From: Magnetococcales bacterium
Lineage (GTDB): Bacteria; Pseudomonadota; Magnetococcia; Magnetococcales; UBA8363
Reading direction: 5' to 3'
DNA: 34,435 nucleotides
Assembly: GCA_015660855.1 (NCBI GenBank)
Contig: JACSDG010000090.1
Coordinates: 1-34,435, forward strand
This document shows positions 1 through 8,038 of the stretch, piece by piece. How positions within the stretch are numbered: position 1 is the first letter of the stretch; every line of letters begins with the position of its first letter. The translations under genes were made by a program, and so were the position numbers. The notes below the pieces were generated by a model. That model saw only the letters and a program-made list of their open reading frames with translations, made no database searches and was not told the DNA's origin.

Positions 1-53
1 TGAGGGGGTGCTGGAAACGGGTTGAAAGACACCGCGCCTGTGCTCTACTCTAC

Positions 54-298
54 GGATCATCCCCCCCGGCGGAGGTTTGGAGGCAGAGCCTCCAAGGTTC
101 TTCTTTTGACTTTGACTTTGATTTTGACTTTGACTTTGATTTTTATTTTACTGCCCCCCAAGGGGGGTCTAGGGGCGCAGCCCCAGGGTTTTGATTTTGT
201 TTTTTTGCCCGAAGGGCATTATGTTCTTTTTTTGGTCCTTTGGACAAAAAGCTCCCTTCACTGTTTTTGACTTTGACTTTTGCCCACAGGGCATCATA
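54..298 (-). repeat. Mosaic hairpin repeat, copy 1 (inverted orientation)
   Basis: This copy of the window's dispersed repeat lies upstream of the periplasmic binding protein gene and is inverted relative to most others. Modules seen here in reverse order are a GGATCATCC box, the TTGGAGGC/GCCTCCAA hairpin, a tract of six-base TTTGAC/TTTGAT units, the CCCCCC-TT-GGGGGG hairpin, the GGGGC-TGC-GCCCC hairpin and the GCCC-TTC-GGGC hairpin. A second, partial set (six-base units and a GCCC...GGGC box) follows to 298. An 82-codon open frame crosses it but is made only of repeat sequence. Positions 1-53 show nothing recognisable, and 299-366 is a short leader without a clear promoter. Confidence 0.9.
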
Positions 299-366
299 TT
301 CCGTCTGTTTCGAGGTGGACGGTAGTTTACCGTCTTTCTTTAACTTCTGTTATGGGTTAGCATCTC

Positions 367-1581
367 ATGAAAAACAAATTGCTTGCCACCCTGGTGCTTT
401 GTCTGGCTGCGACGCCGGCCTGGGCAGCGGATACCCTCAAAATTGCCATCACCGGTCCTTTCTCTGGGGGTTCCGCCCCCATGGGTACGTCCATGCGCGA
501 TGGAGCCAAACTGGCAATCCATGAAATCAATCAGGCTGGCGGCGTCTCCGTAGCCGACAAAAAACTTGTCATCGATGTCCTCGAAAGGGACGACGAAGCC
601 AAAAACGAGCGGGGGGCGTTAATTGGCCAAGAGCTTGCCTCCATGGATGATTTGTCGGGGGTTATCGGCACGGTCAACACCGGCGTTGTCCTTGCCGGTG
701 ACAAATATCTGCAGGAAAAAGGCATCACCAAAATCATTACACCGGCAGCGGGATCGGCTTCCATGACCCAGTGGAGCAAGGCCGGGGTCACTGATTTGTC
801 CATTTTCCGATTTGCCGCCCATGATGGTATTCAGACCGCCATGGTCGTGGAAGAGGCCATTCGGCGAAATTTTACCAAAGTCGCTCTTTTCCATGACGCT
901 ACCAATTATGGTGTTTCTGGTCGGGACGACCTGTTGGAGCAGGTTAAAAAACAGGGCAACAAATTGGAAATAGTCGCCACCGAAAAGTTTAACATCGGCG
1001 ACAAAGATATGACGGCCCAACTTATGCGTGCCAAAACCAGTTCCGCACAAGCCATTCTGATCTGGGGTATTGGTCCCGAGTTGGCGGCTGTAGCCAATGG
1101 CATGGCCAAAATGGGAATGAAAGTTCCTTTGATCGGTGGTTGGCCCCTTTCCATGTCCAATTTTATCGAAAACGCCGGAAAAAATGGCAATGGTTCCTTG
1201 ATGCCGCAAACATTCATTGAGGAGCCTTTTACTCCCAAGGCGGCGCAATTTATTGAAAGTTACCATAAACTCTATAATGTTGCACGCATTCCTTCGCCGG
1301 TTTCAGCCGCCCAAGGTTACGATGCGGTGCAAATCTTTGTCGCCGCCGTGCGTCAGGCACAGAGCACGGATAGTCGCAAGATCAAGAAGGCTTTGGAAAA
1401 TCTCAAGGAACCGGTGGCCGGTGTTATTGCTTCTTGGAAACATCCTTACCAACCCTGGAACCCCGCAGATGTACAGACTCATGAAGCTTTTCGTCAGGAG
1501 CATGCGGTTATGGGCATGGTACAAGACGGTCGGGTTGTATTTGCCAATGAGGGTGACCGAAAGAAATTGGCGGGGCATTAA
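367..1581 (+). CDS. Periplasmic ABC-transporter substrate-binding protein, LivJ/amide-binding type
   Basis: The 404-residue product has a clear Sec signal peptide: a basic Lys-Asn-Lys start, a Leu/Ala core and a probable cleavage after Ala-Trp-Ala near residue 20. The mature protein starts TLKIAITGPFSGGSAPMG, the usual opening of the periplasmic binding protein type 1 family (Peripla_BP_6). That family feeds branched-chain amino acids, amides, urea or aromatic acids to Liv-type ABC permeases. Length and the two-lobed layout are normal. No permease or ATPase gene lies nearby, so it either works with a transporter encoded elsewhere or is a sensory binding protein. The ligand cannot be read from the sequence. 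No strong Shine-Dalgarno precedes the ATG, but this start gives an intact signal peptide. The upstream region is filled by repeat copy 1. Confidence 0.93.
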   Translation: MKNKLLATLVLCLAATPAWAADTLKIAITGPFSGGSAPMGTSMRDGAKLAIHEINQAGGVSVADKKLVIDVLERDDEAKNERGALIGQELASMDDLSGVIGTVNTGVVLAGDKYLQEKGITKIITPAAGSASMTQWSKAGVTDLSIFRFAAHDGIQTAMVVEEAIRRNFTKVALFHDATNYGVSGRDDLLEQVKKQGNKLEIVATEKFNIGDKDMTAQLMRAKTSSAQAILIWGIGPELAAVANGMAKMGMKVPLIGGWPLSMSNFIENAGKNGNGSLMPQTFIEEPFTPKAAQFIESYHKLYNVARIPSPVSAAQGYDAVQIFVAAVRQAQSTDSRKIKKALENLKEPVAGVIASWKHPYQPWNPADVQTHEAFRQEHAVMGMVQDGRVVFANEGDRKKLAGH

Positions 1582-1661
1582 TACGGGTTGTGGAACAATA
1601 TCGTTGGGATCAGGGGTAGTGGAAGCGAAACGTTATTGCGGGAGTTTTTGGGGGGGATCAT

Positions 1662-1935
1662 CCCATATGCGCTAACATAGACTTTTAAACATGATGCCCT
1701 TCGGGCAAAGAAACAAAATCAAAACCCTGGGGCTGCGCCCCTAGACCCCCCTTGGGGGGCAGTAAAATCAAAATCAAAGTCAAAATCGGGGGGGATGATC
1801 CCCCCCGGACCCCCGCAAAAATTTTTACCAATAACAATGTTAGCGCATATGGGGGATCATCCCCCCCGGTGGAGGTTTGAAGGCGACAGCCCACAAGGTT
1901 TTTTTTCCCGCAGGGCATCATGTTCAACGGCACAC
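1662..1935 (+). repeat. Mosaic hairpin repeat, copy 2, with 17-bp terminal inverted repeats
   Basis: Positions 1662-1678 read CCCATATGCGCTAACAT, and 1837-1853 hold its exact reverse complement, bounding a 192-bp element. Inside are the GCCC-TTC-GGGC, GGGGC-TGC-GCCCC and CCCCCC-TT-GGGGGG hairpins, a short run of TCAAAA/TCAAAG units and a GGGGGGATGATCCCCCC palindrome. From 1854 to about 1930 a partial inverted copy (ATCATCCCC, GGAGGTTTG, GCAGGGCATCATG) runs up to the next gene. The 370-nt space between genes therefore consists mainly of repeat. No promoter was identified in it. Confidence 0.9.
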
Positions 1936-1951
1936 AAGGATGGGAAACTCA

Positions 1952-3958
1952 ATGACGACACGTTTGATTCACTCCAGCCTGGTCATGCCCATGAATACCT
2001 CGCCGCTCCGCCTGCGTCCCATTTTCATCCTCGGCCTGGTATTGTCATTGGTCCTGGTCCTGTGTTGGCCTGGTTTGTCCGGTATTTTCATTTTGGACGA
2101 CATGATCAACCTGAAAGGTTTGAATTCACTGAAGGAGAACGCAGGATTCTATGACTGGTTGGAATTCATGTTCTCGGGATTGAGTGGACCCGCCGGACGC
2201 CCCGTATCCCTGTTAACCTTCGCCTTGCAACATTCCGCCTGGCCCAACGACCCCGACGAATTTAAATTTGCCAATCTTGCCATTCACCTGACCAATGGCG
2301 CATTGCTCTACTTTTTAATCCTGAAAATCGGGCACCTTGCCGCATGGCCCACATCCCGAACCCATAGTGTCGCCATCCTGGCTCCGACAATCTGGCTGTT
2401 GCACCCCATTCAGATATCCACGATTTTTTACGTTGTTCAGCGCATGACTCTGTTGTCAGCCACTTTTGTCCTGGCAGGTATGCTGATCTACCTGAAGGGT
2501 CGGGAACGGATGGTCAGAGACCAAAATACATCCGCCAACTCAAACACAGGGGTATTCATATGCGGCTCAGGCATTGCTGTTGGCGGTATCCTGGCGATTT
2601 TGTCGAAGGAAAGTGGAGCCTTATTGCCCTTTTTTTTGCTGGTCACGGAAAACACTCTCCTGGCCAGCCAGCCATGGCCGGAGAAATTAAAAAAATGGCG
2701 TCTCCTCGAACTTCATGGACCCTGGCTGGTCATGTGCGCCTATTTCATGCTGAGTTGGGACGCATTGATCAACAATTACGCATCCCGAACTTTTTCGCTG
2801 CCCGAAAGGTTGATGACCCAAACCCGCGTCGTATCCGAATACATGGGGCAAATCATCGCACCCAAATTGCAGGGCTTTGGTTTATTTCACGATGACTATA
2901 TCCCATCCCGCAGCCTGCTCCATCCCCCGTCCACCCTTTGGGCACTGCTCTTTTTAATCTCCCTGGTACTGATTGCCCTTCTACTGCGTCGCAGGGCAGG
3001 TTTTTTTTCCTTCGGTGTTTTATGGTTTTTTGCCGGCCACCTCATGGAATCCACCTTTGTACCCCTGGAACTTTTTTTTGAACACCGTAATTACCTGCCC
3101 CTATTTGGTTTCGCCTTCATCGTAGCCTGGGCCATGCAGTGGATGTATCACCTGACGCAAAGCAACAGAACTCGTATTCTTTCCGCTTTCCTGGGAGTCC
3201 TCACCCTGGGTTCACTGGCTTTCATGAGCCGTGAAGAAAGCACCCTTTGGGGTGACCCCGTGCGGCAGGCCTTCCTCTGGTCGAAGGAGAATCCCGACTC
3301 ATCCCGTGCTTTATCAAACTGGGCAGGTATTCTTTTTCGTGCCCAAATGGTTGATACCGCAGAAGAACTCATGGATCAATTTTCCAGATCCAACCCCGAC
3401 AATGCCACCATGCAGGTATTAAAATTGTCTCTGATCTGTAACTTGCCTGAAAAATCAGATCTCGTCGATGATGACTTCATCGCAGAGGTTACAAGTAAAC
3501 AGGGCGGCAATAAAGCGACCATTATCAGCAATCTTGATTTTATCACTGGCAAGGTGACTGGGGGAAAATGCAAAAGTTTGACGCTGGATCCCATCCTGAA
3601 AATATGCCTTAAATTACTGGAAAACCCCGCCTTTGGTGGTCCTGTCGTTAAAAACAGTCTGCATCTGATACTTGGTCAAATCTATGTGGCAAAGGGAGAT
3701 TTGAACAACGCCATGCTGCACTACGATCTGTCACAAAATTATGAACTCCGGTTTGATACCACCATAGAACAAATCAAATGGCTTATACTTGCCGGACTGC
3801 CCGAGGATGCCCGCATTTATCTTAAAAAGGCTGAAGATATGCCTTCAAAAAATTTTCTTATACGATCGATACGGAAAAACAAACTGAAACCGTATTATTC
3901 GCTCATCGATATACTGGAAGCACAACTTAAAAGCCAACCAGCCGTCACAAAACAATGA
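1952..3958 (+). CDS. Polytopic GT-C-type membrane protein with C-terminal TPR-like region
   Basis: This is a 668-residue integral membrane protein. A first membrane segment (about residues 23-46) is followed by an Asp-Asp pair at 49-50 in FILDDMINL, matching the acidic pair after TM1 of GT-C glycosyltransferases of the PMT/TMTC type. About ten hydrophobic segments follow. Near residue 375 is FEHRNYLPLFGF, a motif typical of bacterial TMTC-like TPR membrane proteins. The last 250 residues are soluble and TPR-like (for example LGQIYVAKGDLNNAMLHYDL). A role in sugar transfer from a polyprenyl carrier to a surface polymer or protein fits the family and the epimerase, flippase and glycosyltransferase genes nearby, but that is inference. 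The frame is open back to an ATG at 1877, but those codons are repeat copy 2. The ATG at 1952, preceded by AAGGA, is preferred. Confidence 0.8.
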   Translation: MTTRLIHSSLVMPMNTSPLRLRPIFILGLVLSLVLVLCWPGLSGIFILDDMINLKGLNSLKENAGFYDWLEFMFSGLSGPAGRPVSLLTFALQHSAWPNDPDEFKFANLAIHLTNGALLYFLILKIGHLAAWPTSRTHSVAILAPTIWLLHPIQISTIFYVVQRMTLLSATFVLAGMLIYLKGRERMVRDQNTSANSNTGVFICGSGIAVGGILAILSKESGALLPFFLLVTENTLLASQPWPEKLKKWRLLELHGPWLVMCAYFMLSWDALINNYASRTFSLPERLMTQTRVVSEYMGQIIAPKLQGFGLFHDDYIPSRSLLHPPSTLWALLFLISLVLIALLLRRRAGFFSFGVLWFFAGHLMESTFVPLELFFEHRNYLPLFGFAFIVAWAMQWMYHLTQSNRTRILSAFLGVLTLGSLAFMSREESTLWGDPVRQAFLWSKENPDSSRALSNWAGILFRAQMVDTAEELMDQFSRSNPDNATMQVLKLSLICNLPEKSDLVDDDFIAEVTSKQGGNKATIISNLDFITGKVTGGKCKSLTLDPILKICLKLLENPAFGGPVVKNSLHLILGQIYVAKGDLNNAMLHYDLSQNYELRFDTTIEQIKWLILAGLPEDARIYLKKAEDMPSKNFLIRSIRKNKLKPYYSLIDILEAQLKSQPAVTKQ

Positions 3959-3963
3959 GCGCA

Positions 3964-4040
3964 AAAACCTTGGAGGTTCTGCCTCCAAACTGCAGCACAG
4001 AAGGGATGATCCCCCCCTTAACCCCCACAATAGTTTACGG
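3964..4040 (+). repeat. Mosaic hairpin repeat, copy 3 (3' modules only)
   Basis: A truncated copy begins six bases after the preceding stop codon. It keeps the hairpin of the AACCTTGGAGG/CCTCCAAAC module (here with a TT loop change), a GATGATCCCCCC box and CCCCCACAATAGTTT, a relic of the tail module. The GGGC, GGGGC and hexamer modules are missing. Confidence 0.8.
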
Positions 4041-4085
4041 CAGAAAGAGGGGGAACTGAACGGTTACTTCTGGAGTCACCACCCC

Positions 4086-5198
4086 ATGATACGCATCCTC
4101 CTGGGCACCAAAGCCCAGTTGATTAAAATGGCACCGATCCTGTTGGAGTTGCAACATCGCCGACTCCCTTATGATCTGGTCCTGACCGGACAACACCATG
4201 AAACCATGGAAGACCTCCTTGATGTATTTGCCATCCCCCGTCCAGACATGGAAATTGTCTCCCGAATGGAGGCCAATACCCGTTTAAAAATGGTCCACTG
4301 GCTGGGGTTGCTGCTGTGGCGAAGCGGATTTTCCATGCGAAAACGGCTGTGGCAACCCAAACCCGGAATCGTCCTGGTTCATGGTGACACCCTGTCCACC
4401 CTGATGGGGGCCATTATGGCCAAAATGGCCGGTGTCCCGGTAGCCCATGTCGAGGCGGGATTGCGTTCCTTCAATCTGCTCCATCCCTTTCCCGAAGAAT
4501 TGACCCGGATTTTAGTTTCCCAACTGGCCGATGTCTTTTATTGCCCGGGAGAATGGGCCGCAAACAACCTCGGCAAAAAAAAACGTGGGACCATCATCGA
4601 CACGCAGCAAAATACCCTGCTCGATACGTTGCGTCTGGCCCTGAGTTCACCCAGCGACGGAGTATTATCAAAACAACCTTGCGAACCCTACGGTGTTGTT
4701 TCGGTACATCGATTTGAAAATCTTTCCAACCAACATCGCCTTGGGTTTGTCATGGAAACCGTCCTGCGAACCTCCAAACGAATTCGATTGTTTTTTGTCC
4801 TGCATCCGGCCACCCGTGCCAGACTGCAATCCAGCCCCTGGCAAGCCCAACTGGATGCCGCTCCAGGAGTGACCTTGATGGATCGCACCGATTATATCCA
4901 ATTTATCCAACTACTGCGGCGATCCCGATTCATCATGACCGATGGCGGCAGCAATCAGGAAGAGGCGGCCTATATGGGCCTCCCCTGTCTGCTGTTGCGT
5001 CAGGCCACGGAACGCCAGGAAGGGTTGGAACAAAATACCCTGCTCGCCAAATACGATAGCCATATCGTGGACACCTTTGTCGATCGTCATAGCGGACAGG
5101 AATGGACGACATTGCCTTTCCCCCAGGCCGAACCCAGCCGTATCATCGTCGATCATCTGGCCCGGTTGTTGGCGTTGGTCCCCTCCAATCCTCCATGA
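4086..5198 (+). CDS. wecB: UDP-N-acetylglucosamine 2-epimerase (non-hydrolysing, WecB-like)
   Basis: The family interconverts UDP-GlcNAc and UDP-ManNAc for surface polysaccharides and acts in the cytosol. The 370-residue length is normal. The N-terminal GTKAQLIKMAPI corresponds to the usual GTRPE-IKMAP motif, with Lys-Ala-Gln-Leu replacing Arg-Pro-Glu-Ala, which is unusual. Further family motifs are VLVHGDTLSTL, HVEAGLRS, FPEELTR, VSVHRFENL, TDGGSNQEEAAYMGLP and ATERQEGLEQN. All are recognisable but several are relaxed, so a related UDP-sugar epimerase specificity is possible. The next gene starts 10 nt downstream, so the two are probably co-transcribed. A TGGAG box precedes the ATG by about 11 nt. 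Confidence 0.85.
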   Translation: MIRILLGTKAQLIKMAPILLELQHRRLPYDLVLTGQHHETMEDLLDVFAIPRPDMEIVSRMEANTRLKMVHWLGLLLWRSGFSMRKRLWQPKPGIVLVHGDTLSTLMGAIMAKMAGVPVAHVEAGLRSFNLLHPFPEELTRILVSQLADVFYCPGEWAANNLGKKKRGTIIDTQQNTLLDTLRLALSSPSDGVLSKQPCEPYGVVSVHRFENLSNQHRLGFVMETVLRTSKRIRLFFVLHPATRARLQSSPWQAQLDAAPGVTLMDRTDYIQFIQLLRRSRFIMTDGGSNQEEAAYMGLPCLLLRQATERQEGLEQNTLLAKYDSHIVDTFVDRHSGQEWTTLPFPQAEPSRIIVDHLARLLALVPSNPP

Positions 5199-5208
5199 AC
5201 GTCAATCC

Positions 5209-6138
5209 ATGACCAACCCCAAAGAATCCTTTTCAACTCCAGAAGTTTGGCTCCGTATTCTCGTCCAGGCCCTGTTGGTCATTGGCCTGGCAGTGGCACT
5301 GCTCAAAATAACACTCGCCTACTCCGACAAAACCCTCACACTGCATCATCCAGAGTTTTTGCTGCCCACTTTTTTTCTCCAAGGATTGGTTATTGCCCTG
5401 GCCGCCACGCTTTGGCGTCGATCCCTTGCCATTGTTTCCCCTCTGGCGTTGGAACGCAGACAAGCTTTGGCACACGTTGGCATCATCCTGGTGGCCAAAT
5501 ATGTCCCTGGCAAACTGTGGGGATTGGTGGGGCGCGGGTTGCACGCCCGCCACCTGGGAATAACGGCGGGAGCAATCACCACGGCAACGGCTCTGGAACA
5601 ACTGGCCATCATGTCCTCGGCAATCATGATCATGGGGGCAGGCCTGTTCCATGAACATCTTCCCTGGCTGGTACCCGCACTTGCCGCAACCATCTTAATT
5701 CTATGTTCAACCTGGAAAAAAAGCTTTGATCTCCTGGCAAAATGGGCCAAAGGTCCATTGGTCCGGTTGCTCATCCTCATTGAACAAGGATCGGCGCATC
5801 TGTGTTCCAAAGCCTTTGCAGGTCTGTGTTGGCTGGCTTTTTGGCAATGGATCCTGACCAGCATCCTGCTGGCCGAAATCGTAGCCGCAACCGGTGCGAC
5901 GTTTTCAATAGATCTGGTTTTCGCGCTGATCATCGCCGCCCCGGCAGCCATCATTGCCGGATTTTTGGTTATTTTTGTCCCAGGTGGCATCGGAATACGA
6001 GAAGGAGTGCTGGTTTATTATCTGGAACCTGTCATCGGCATGGAAGCGGCCATAATGACCGCTATTGTTTTCAGAATCGTAGAAACCTTGCGCGACGTGG
6101 TGATGGGAATATGGGCCGCGAAGATGATTCGAACATAA
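5209..6138 (+). CDS. UPF0104/LPG-synthase-TM flippase-like membrane protein (first of two)
   Basis: This 309-residue polytopic protein has about eight hydrophobic segments. It carries KYVPGKLWGLVGRG near residue 105 and VPGGIGIREG near residue 260. The latter is the hallmark of the UPF0104 (AglD/YbhN, lysylphosphatidylglycerol-synthase TM region) superfamily, which is associated with lipid or polyprenyl-sugar translocation. The soluble aminoacyl-lipid synthase domain of MprF is absent, so this is the stand-alone membrane form. It starts 10 nt after the epimerase gene, suggesting a joint role in a surface glycan pathway (inference). The frame is open further upstream inside the epimerase, and the ATG at 5209 is the first sensible start. 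The last codons (Arg-Thr-stop) coincide with the opening bases of repeat copy 4, so the repeat supplies the stop. Confidence 0.82.
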   Translation: MTNPKESFSTPEVWLRILVQALLVIGLAVALLKITLAYSDKTLTLHHPEFLLPTFFLQGLVIALAATLWRRSLAIVSPLALERRQALAHVGIILVAKYVPGKLWGLVGRGLHARHLGITAGAITTATALEQLAIMSSAIMIMGAGLFHEHLPWLVPALAATILILCSTWKKSFDLLAKWAKGPLVRLLILIEQGSAHLCSKAFAGLCWLAFWQWILTSILLAEIVAATGATFSIDLVFALIIAAPAAIIAGFLVIFVPGGIGIREGVLVYYLEPVIGMEAAIMTAIVFRIVETLRDVVMGIWAAKMIRT

Positions 6139-6337
6139 TGCCCTTCGGGCAAAAAAACAAAATCAAAACCCTGGGGCTGCGCCCCTAGACCCCCCTTGGG
6201 GGGCAGTAAAATAAAAATAAAAGTCAAAATCAAAGTCAAAGTCAAAAGAAGAACCTTGGAGGCTCTGCCTCCAAACCTCCGCCGGGGGGGATGATCCCCC
6301 CCGGACCCCCACAATAATTTTTGCCAAACTATCCAAA
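6129..6337 (+). repeat. Mosaic hairpin repeat, copy 4 (complete)
   Basis: All modules are present in order: AACATAATGCCC with the GCCC-TTC-GGGC hairpin, AACAAAATCAAAA, the GGGGC-TGC-GCCCC hairpin, the CCCCCC-TT-GGGGGG hairpin, a tract of TCAAAA/TCAAAG six-base units, the TTGGAGGC-TCT-GCCTCCAA hairpin, the GGGGGGATGATCCCCCC palindrome, and the tail ATAATTTTTGCCAAACT. It separates two converging transcription units and overlaps the last codons of the upstream gene. Confidence 0.92.
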
Positions 6338-6356
6338 GCCCCCAGTCTTGCCGGCT

Positions 6357-7277
6357 TTATCGATCCGCCTCACCATCATCGTTGCCGGAATGTTTTTCAT
6401 TTTCCACCCCCACCTGCGCGACAGACAAATGCAAAGCGGTCACCTGCTCGGAAACCAAACCTATAAGAAATATCATTACAGACACGGTGAACAAAAGCAC
6501 CGGCATATTGGTGAAACGACCGGTTAAAGCATAAACATGGATATACCAACCCAAAGCGGTAAAAAAGAAGGTCAAGCTCACGGGTAAAAAAATGCGCATG
6601 GGCGAATAAAGGGTTACCACTTTCATGATGATGATTAAAAACTTGGAACCGTCGCGGAAAAATTTGATTTTGCTCACCCCTTGACGCGGCTTGGCCCGAA
6701 TGGGATGAAACACCACCGACAACCCGGAGCGAATAAAAGCCATGGTGATGGTGGTCGGGTAGGAAAAGCCGTTGGGCAAAAGGTAGAGAAACCGTTTAAA
6801 GGAGGCCCCGTGAACGGCGCGAACTCCGGAAGTCAAATCGACAATGGACTGGCCGGTCATCAGTGAAGCAAAACGATTCAGTGCGGCGTTACCCAGGCGT
6901 CGTGGCAAGCCGGCATGGGTATCCATGCTTCGCGCCCCCACGACCATGTCATAGCCCTTGTCCAGATGTTCCATGAGTTGCCCTGCAAGCTCAACCCCGT
7001 GCTGACCATCCGCGTCCATGAATACCAGATACCGACCCCGCGCATGCCGAGCACCCGTTTTGACGGCCGCCCCATTGCCCATGTTTTTTGGGTGACCCAC
7101 CACCCTGGCCCCCGCAGCACCGGCAATTTCCCGGGTTTGGTCCGTCGAACCATCATCCACCACCAAAATTTCCCATTCCGGATAAGTTTTACGCAGTGCC
7201 TGAATGACAGCCCCAATGGCCTGTGCCTCATTGAAAGCAGGCAGCACCACGGTCACTTTGGGATTGGGTTGCGACAT
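6357..7277 (-). CDS. Family 2 glycosyltransferase, polyprenyl-phosphate sugar synthase-like (DPM1/GtrB type)
   Basis: The 306-residue product starts at an ATG at 7277 with AAGGTG five bases upstream; an earlier in-frame ATG at 7301 lacks this. The GT-A domain shows VTVVLPAFNEA, LVVDDGSTDQT and the DxD motif in FMDADGQHG, followed by GARSMDTHAGLPRRLGN and SGVRAVHG, as in dolichol-phosphate mannose synthase-like enzymes. Two C-terminal hydrophobic segments (about residues 225-245 and 257-280) would anchor it in the inner membrane. Such enzymes load a hexose onto undecaprenyl phosphate for later transfer by a GT-C enzyme. The GT-C-like protein at 1952 and the UPF0104 protein at 5209 make a local glycan route plausible but unproven. 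Confidence 0.88.
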   Translation of the reverse strand: MSQPNPKVTVVLPAFNEAQAIGAVIQALRKTYPEWEILVVDDGSTDQTREIAGAAGARVVGHPKNMGNGAAVKTGARHARGRYLVFMDADGQHGVELAGQLMEHLDKGYDMVVGARSMDTHAGLPRRLGNAALNRFASLMTGQSIVDLTSGVRAVHGASFKRFLYLLPNGFSYPTTITMAFIRSGLSVVFHPIRAKPRQGVSKIKFFRDGSKFLIIIMKVVTLYSPMRIFLPVSLTFFFTALGWYIHVYALTGRFTNMPVLLFTVSVMIFLIGLVSEQVTALHLSVAQVGVENEKHSGNDDGEADR

Positions 7278-7347
7278 GAATTCACCTTGTTTTTTCAGCA
7301 ATGATCATCGCTTCGGCCACTGGCAACCGTGCCTGGAGAAAGATACG

Positions 7348-7572
7348 TCAAGAATCGGCACAAGACACACTGCAATAGAGTCCGTTGGGACGTTGAACCA
7401 TCAGTTGCCTGGGAACACGGGTGTTGCAACTGGAGCAGGAGACCAGGACATCATCTCCCCCCCCCGTTTCCGTACCCACCTGGCTTTTCTTTTGCGTTGA
7501 ATTAAAAAAGAAATAAGACACCAAGCGGTACCCCACATAAAGCAAAATTCCAAGAAGAAGGATACGTAGCAT
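7348..7572 (-). CDS. PP0621-family small membrane-anchored zinc-ribbon protein
   Basis: This is a 74-residue protein with one N-terminal membrane segment (LRILLLGILLYVGYRLV), a polar linker and a four-cysteine C-terminus (CSSCNTRVP, then YCSVSC) that would bind a metal. This matches the small PP0621-type proteins of proteobacteria, whose function is unknown. The frame is open to 7662, but the ATG at 7572 is preceded by a perfect GGAGGT with 8-nt spacing and puts the membrane helix at the N-terminus. It lies 70 nt upstream of the glycosyltransferase gene on the same strand. Confidence 0.75.
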   Translation of the reverse strand: MLRILLLGILLYVGYRLVSYFFFNSTQKKSQVGTETGGGDDVLVSCSSCNTRVPRQLMVQRPNGLYCSVSCADS

Positions 7573-7900
7573 CCGAATAAACCTCCAAACCATTTCCGTG
7601 AGTACCCCCCTGAGCACAGCCCTCTGACAGTAACGCAAGTCAAACATCGCCGCCCAGGACAAGGTTCACCACATCCAAAAGGCAATCCTTTCCCCATTAC
7701 ACCAAACACAACGGGACAGGATTGATAAAAACCGGCTTAAGAGTTCAATAACAGAGAGAAAAATATCGTCAATAAAAACAACAGTTTATGGACATAATCC
7801 ACAATACGACACGGCACACCAGGCTGACGCATGATCGGTACAAATATTGCTTACATGTGTTGCGTGAAAATCCAACAGACCGGAACCAAAGGAGAATCCC
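7573..7900 (+). other. Intergenic region between divergent genes; no gene seen
   Basis: This 328-nt region should hold the promoters of the minus-strand zinc-ribbon gene and the plus-strand leader ORF. I see no convincing -35/-10 pair, repeat module or RNA fold. It is one of the few intergenic spaces in the window free of the mosaic repeat. Confidence 0.5.
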
Positions 7901-8038
7901 ATGGATATTGATGTGTTGTCCAGGGTTTCACAACCGAGGATCCTAGCCTCACCACACGACCTCCAAGGGGTGTCGGTAATCGCCATGGACCCATCACCAA
8001 TGGTCAATCATGAAACCATGAGGAGGCATTATCTGTGA
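7901..8038 (+). CDS. Small ORF (45 aa) translationally coupled to the downstream CZB-like protein
   Basis: The ATG at 7901 is preceded by AAAGGAG with 6-nt spacing, one of the strongest ribosome sites in the window. The 45-codon frame ends in TGA at 8036-8038, overlapping the GTG start (8035-8037) of the next gene as GTGA. The product (starting MDIDVLSRVSQPRILA) has no membrane segment and no family I recognise. The AGGAGG that serves the next gene lies inside its last codons. It could be a real small protein or a leader that couples translation. Confidence 0.5.
   Translation: MDIDVLSRVSQPRILASPHDLQGVSVIAMDPSPMVNHETMRRHYL

Noticed and set aside
1662-1853. Complete insertion sequence
   Set aside because: Terminal inverted repeats exist, but the 192-bp interior has no room for a transposase and no transposase gene is seen anywhere in the window.
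1877-1951. Upstream ATG (1877) as start of the GT-C/TPR protein
   Set aside because: The extra 25 codons are repeat sequence, and the ATG at 1952 has a better context.
7620-7720. tRNA-like look on the minus strand upstream of the PP0621-type gene
   Set aside because: There is no acceptor stem, no GTTCGAATC-type T loop and no proper anticodon arm.
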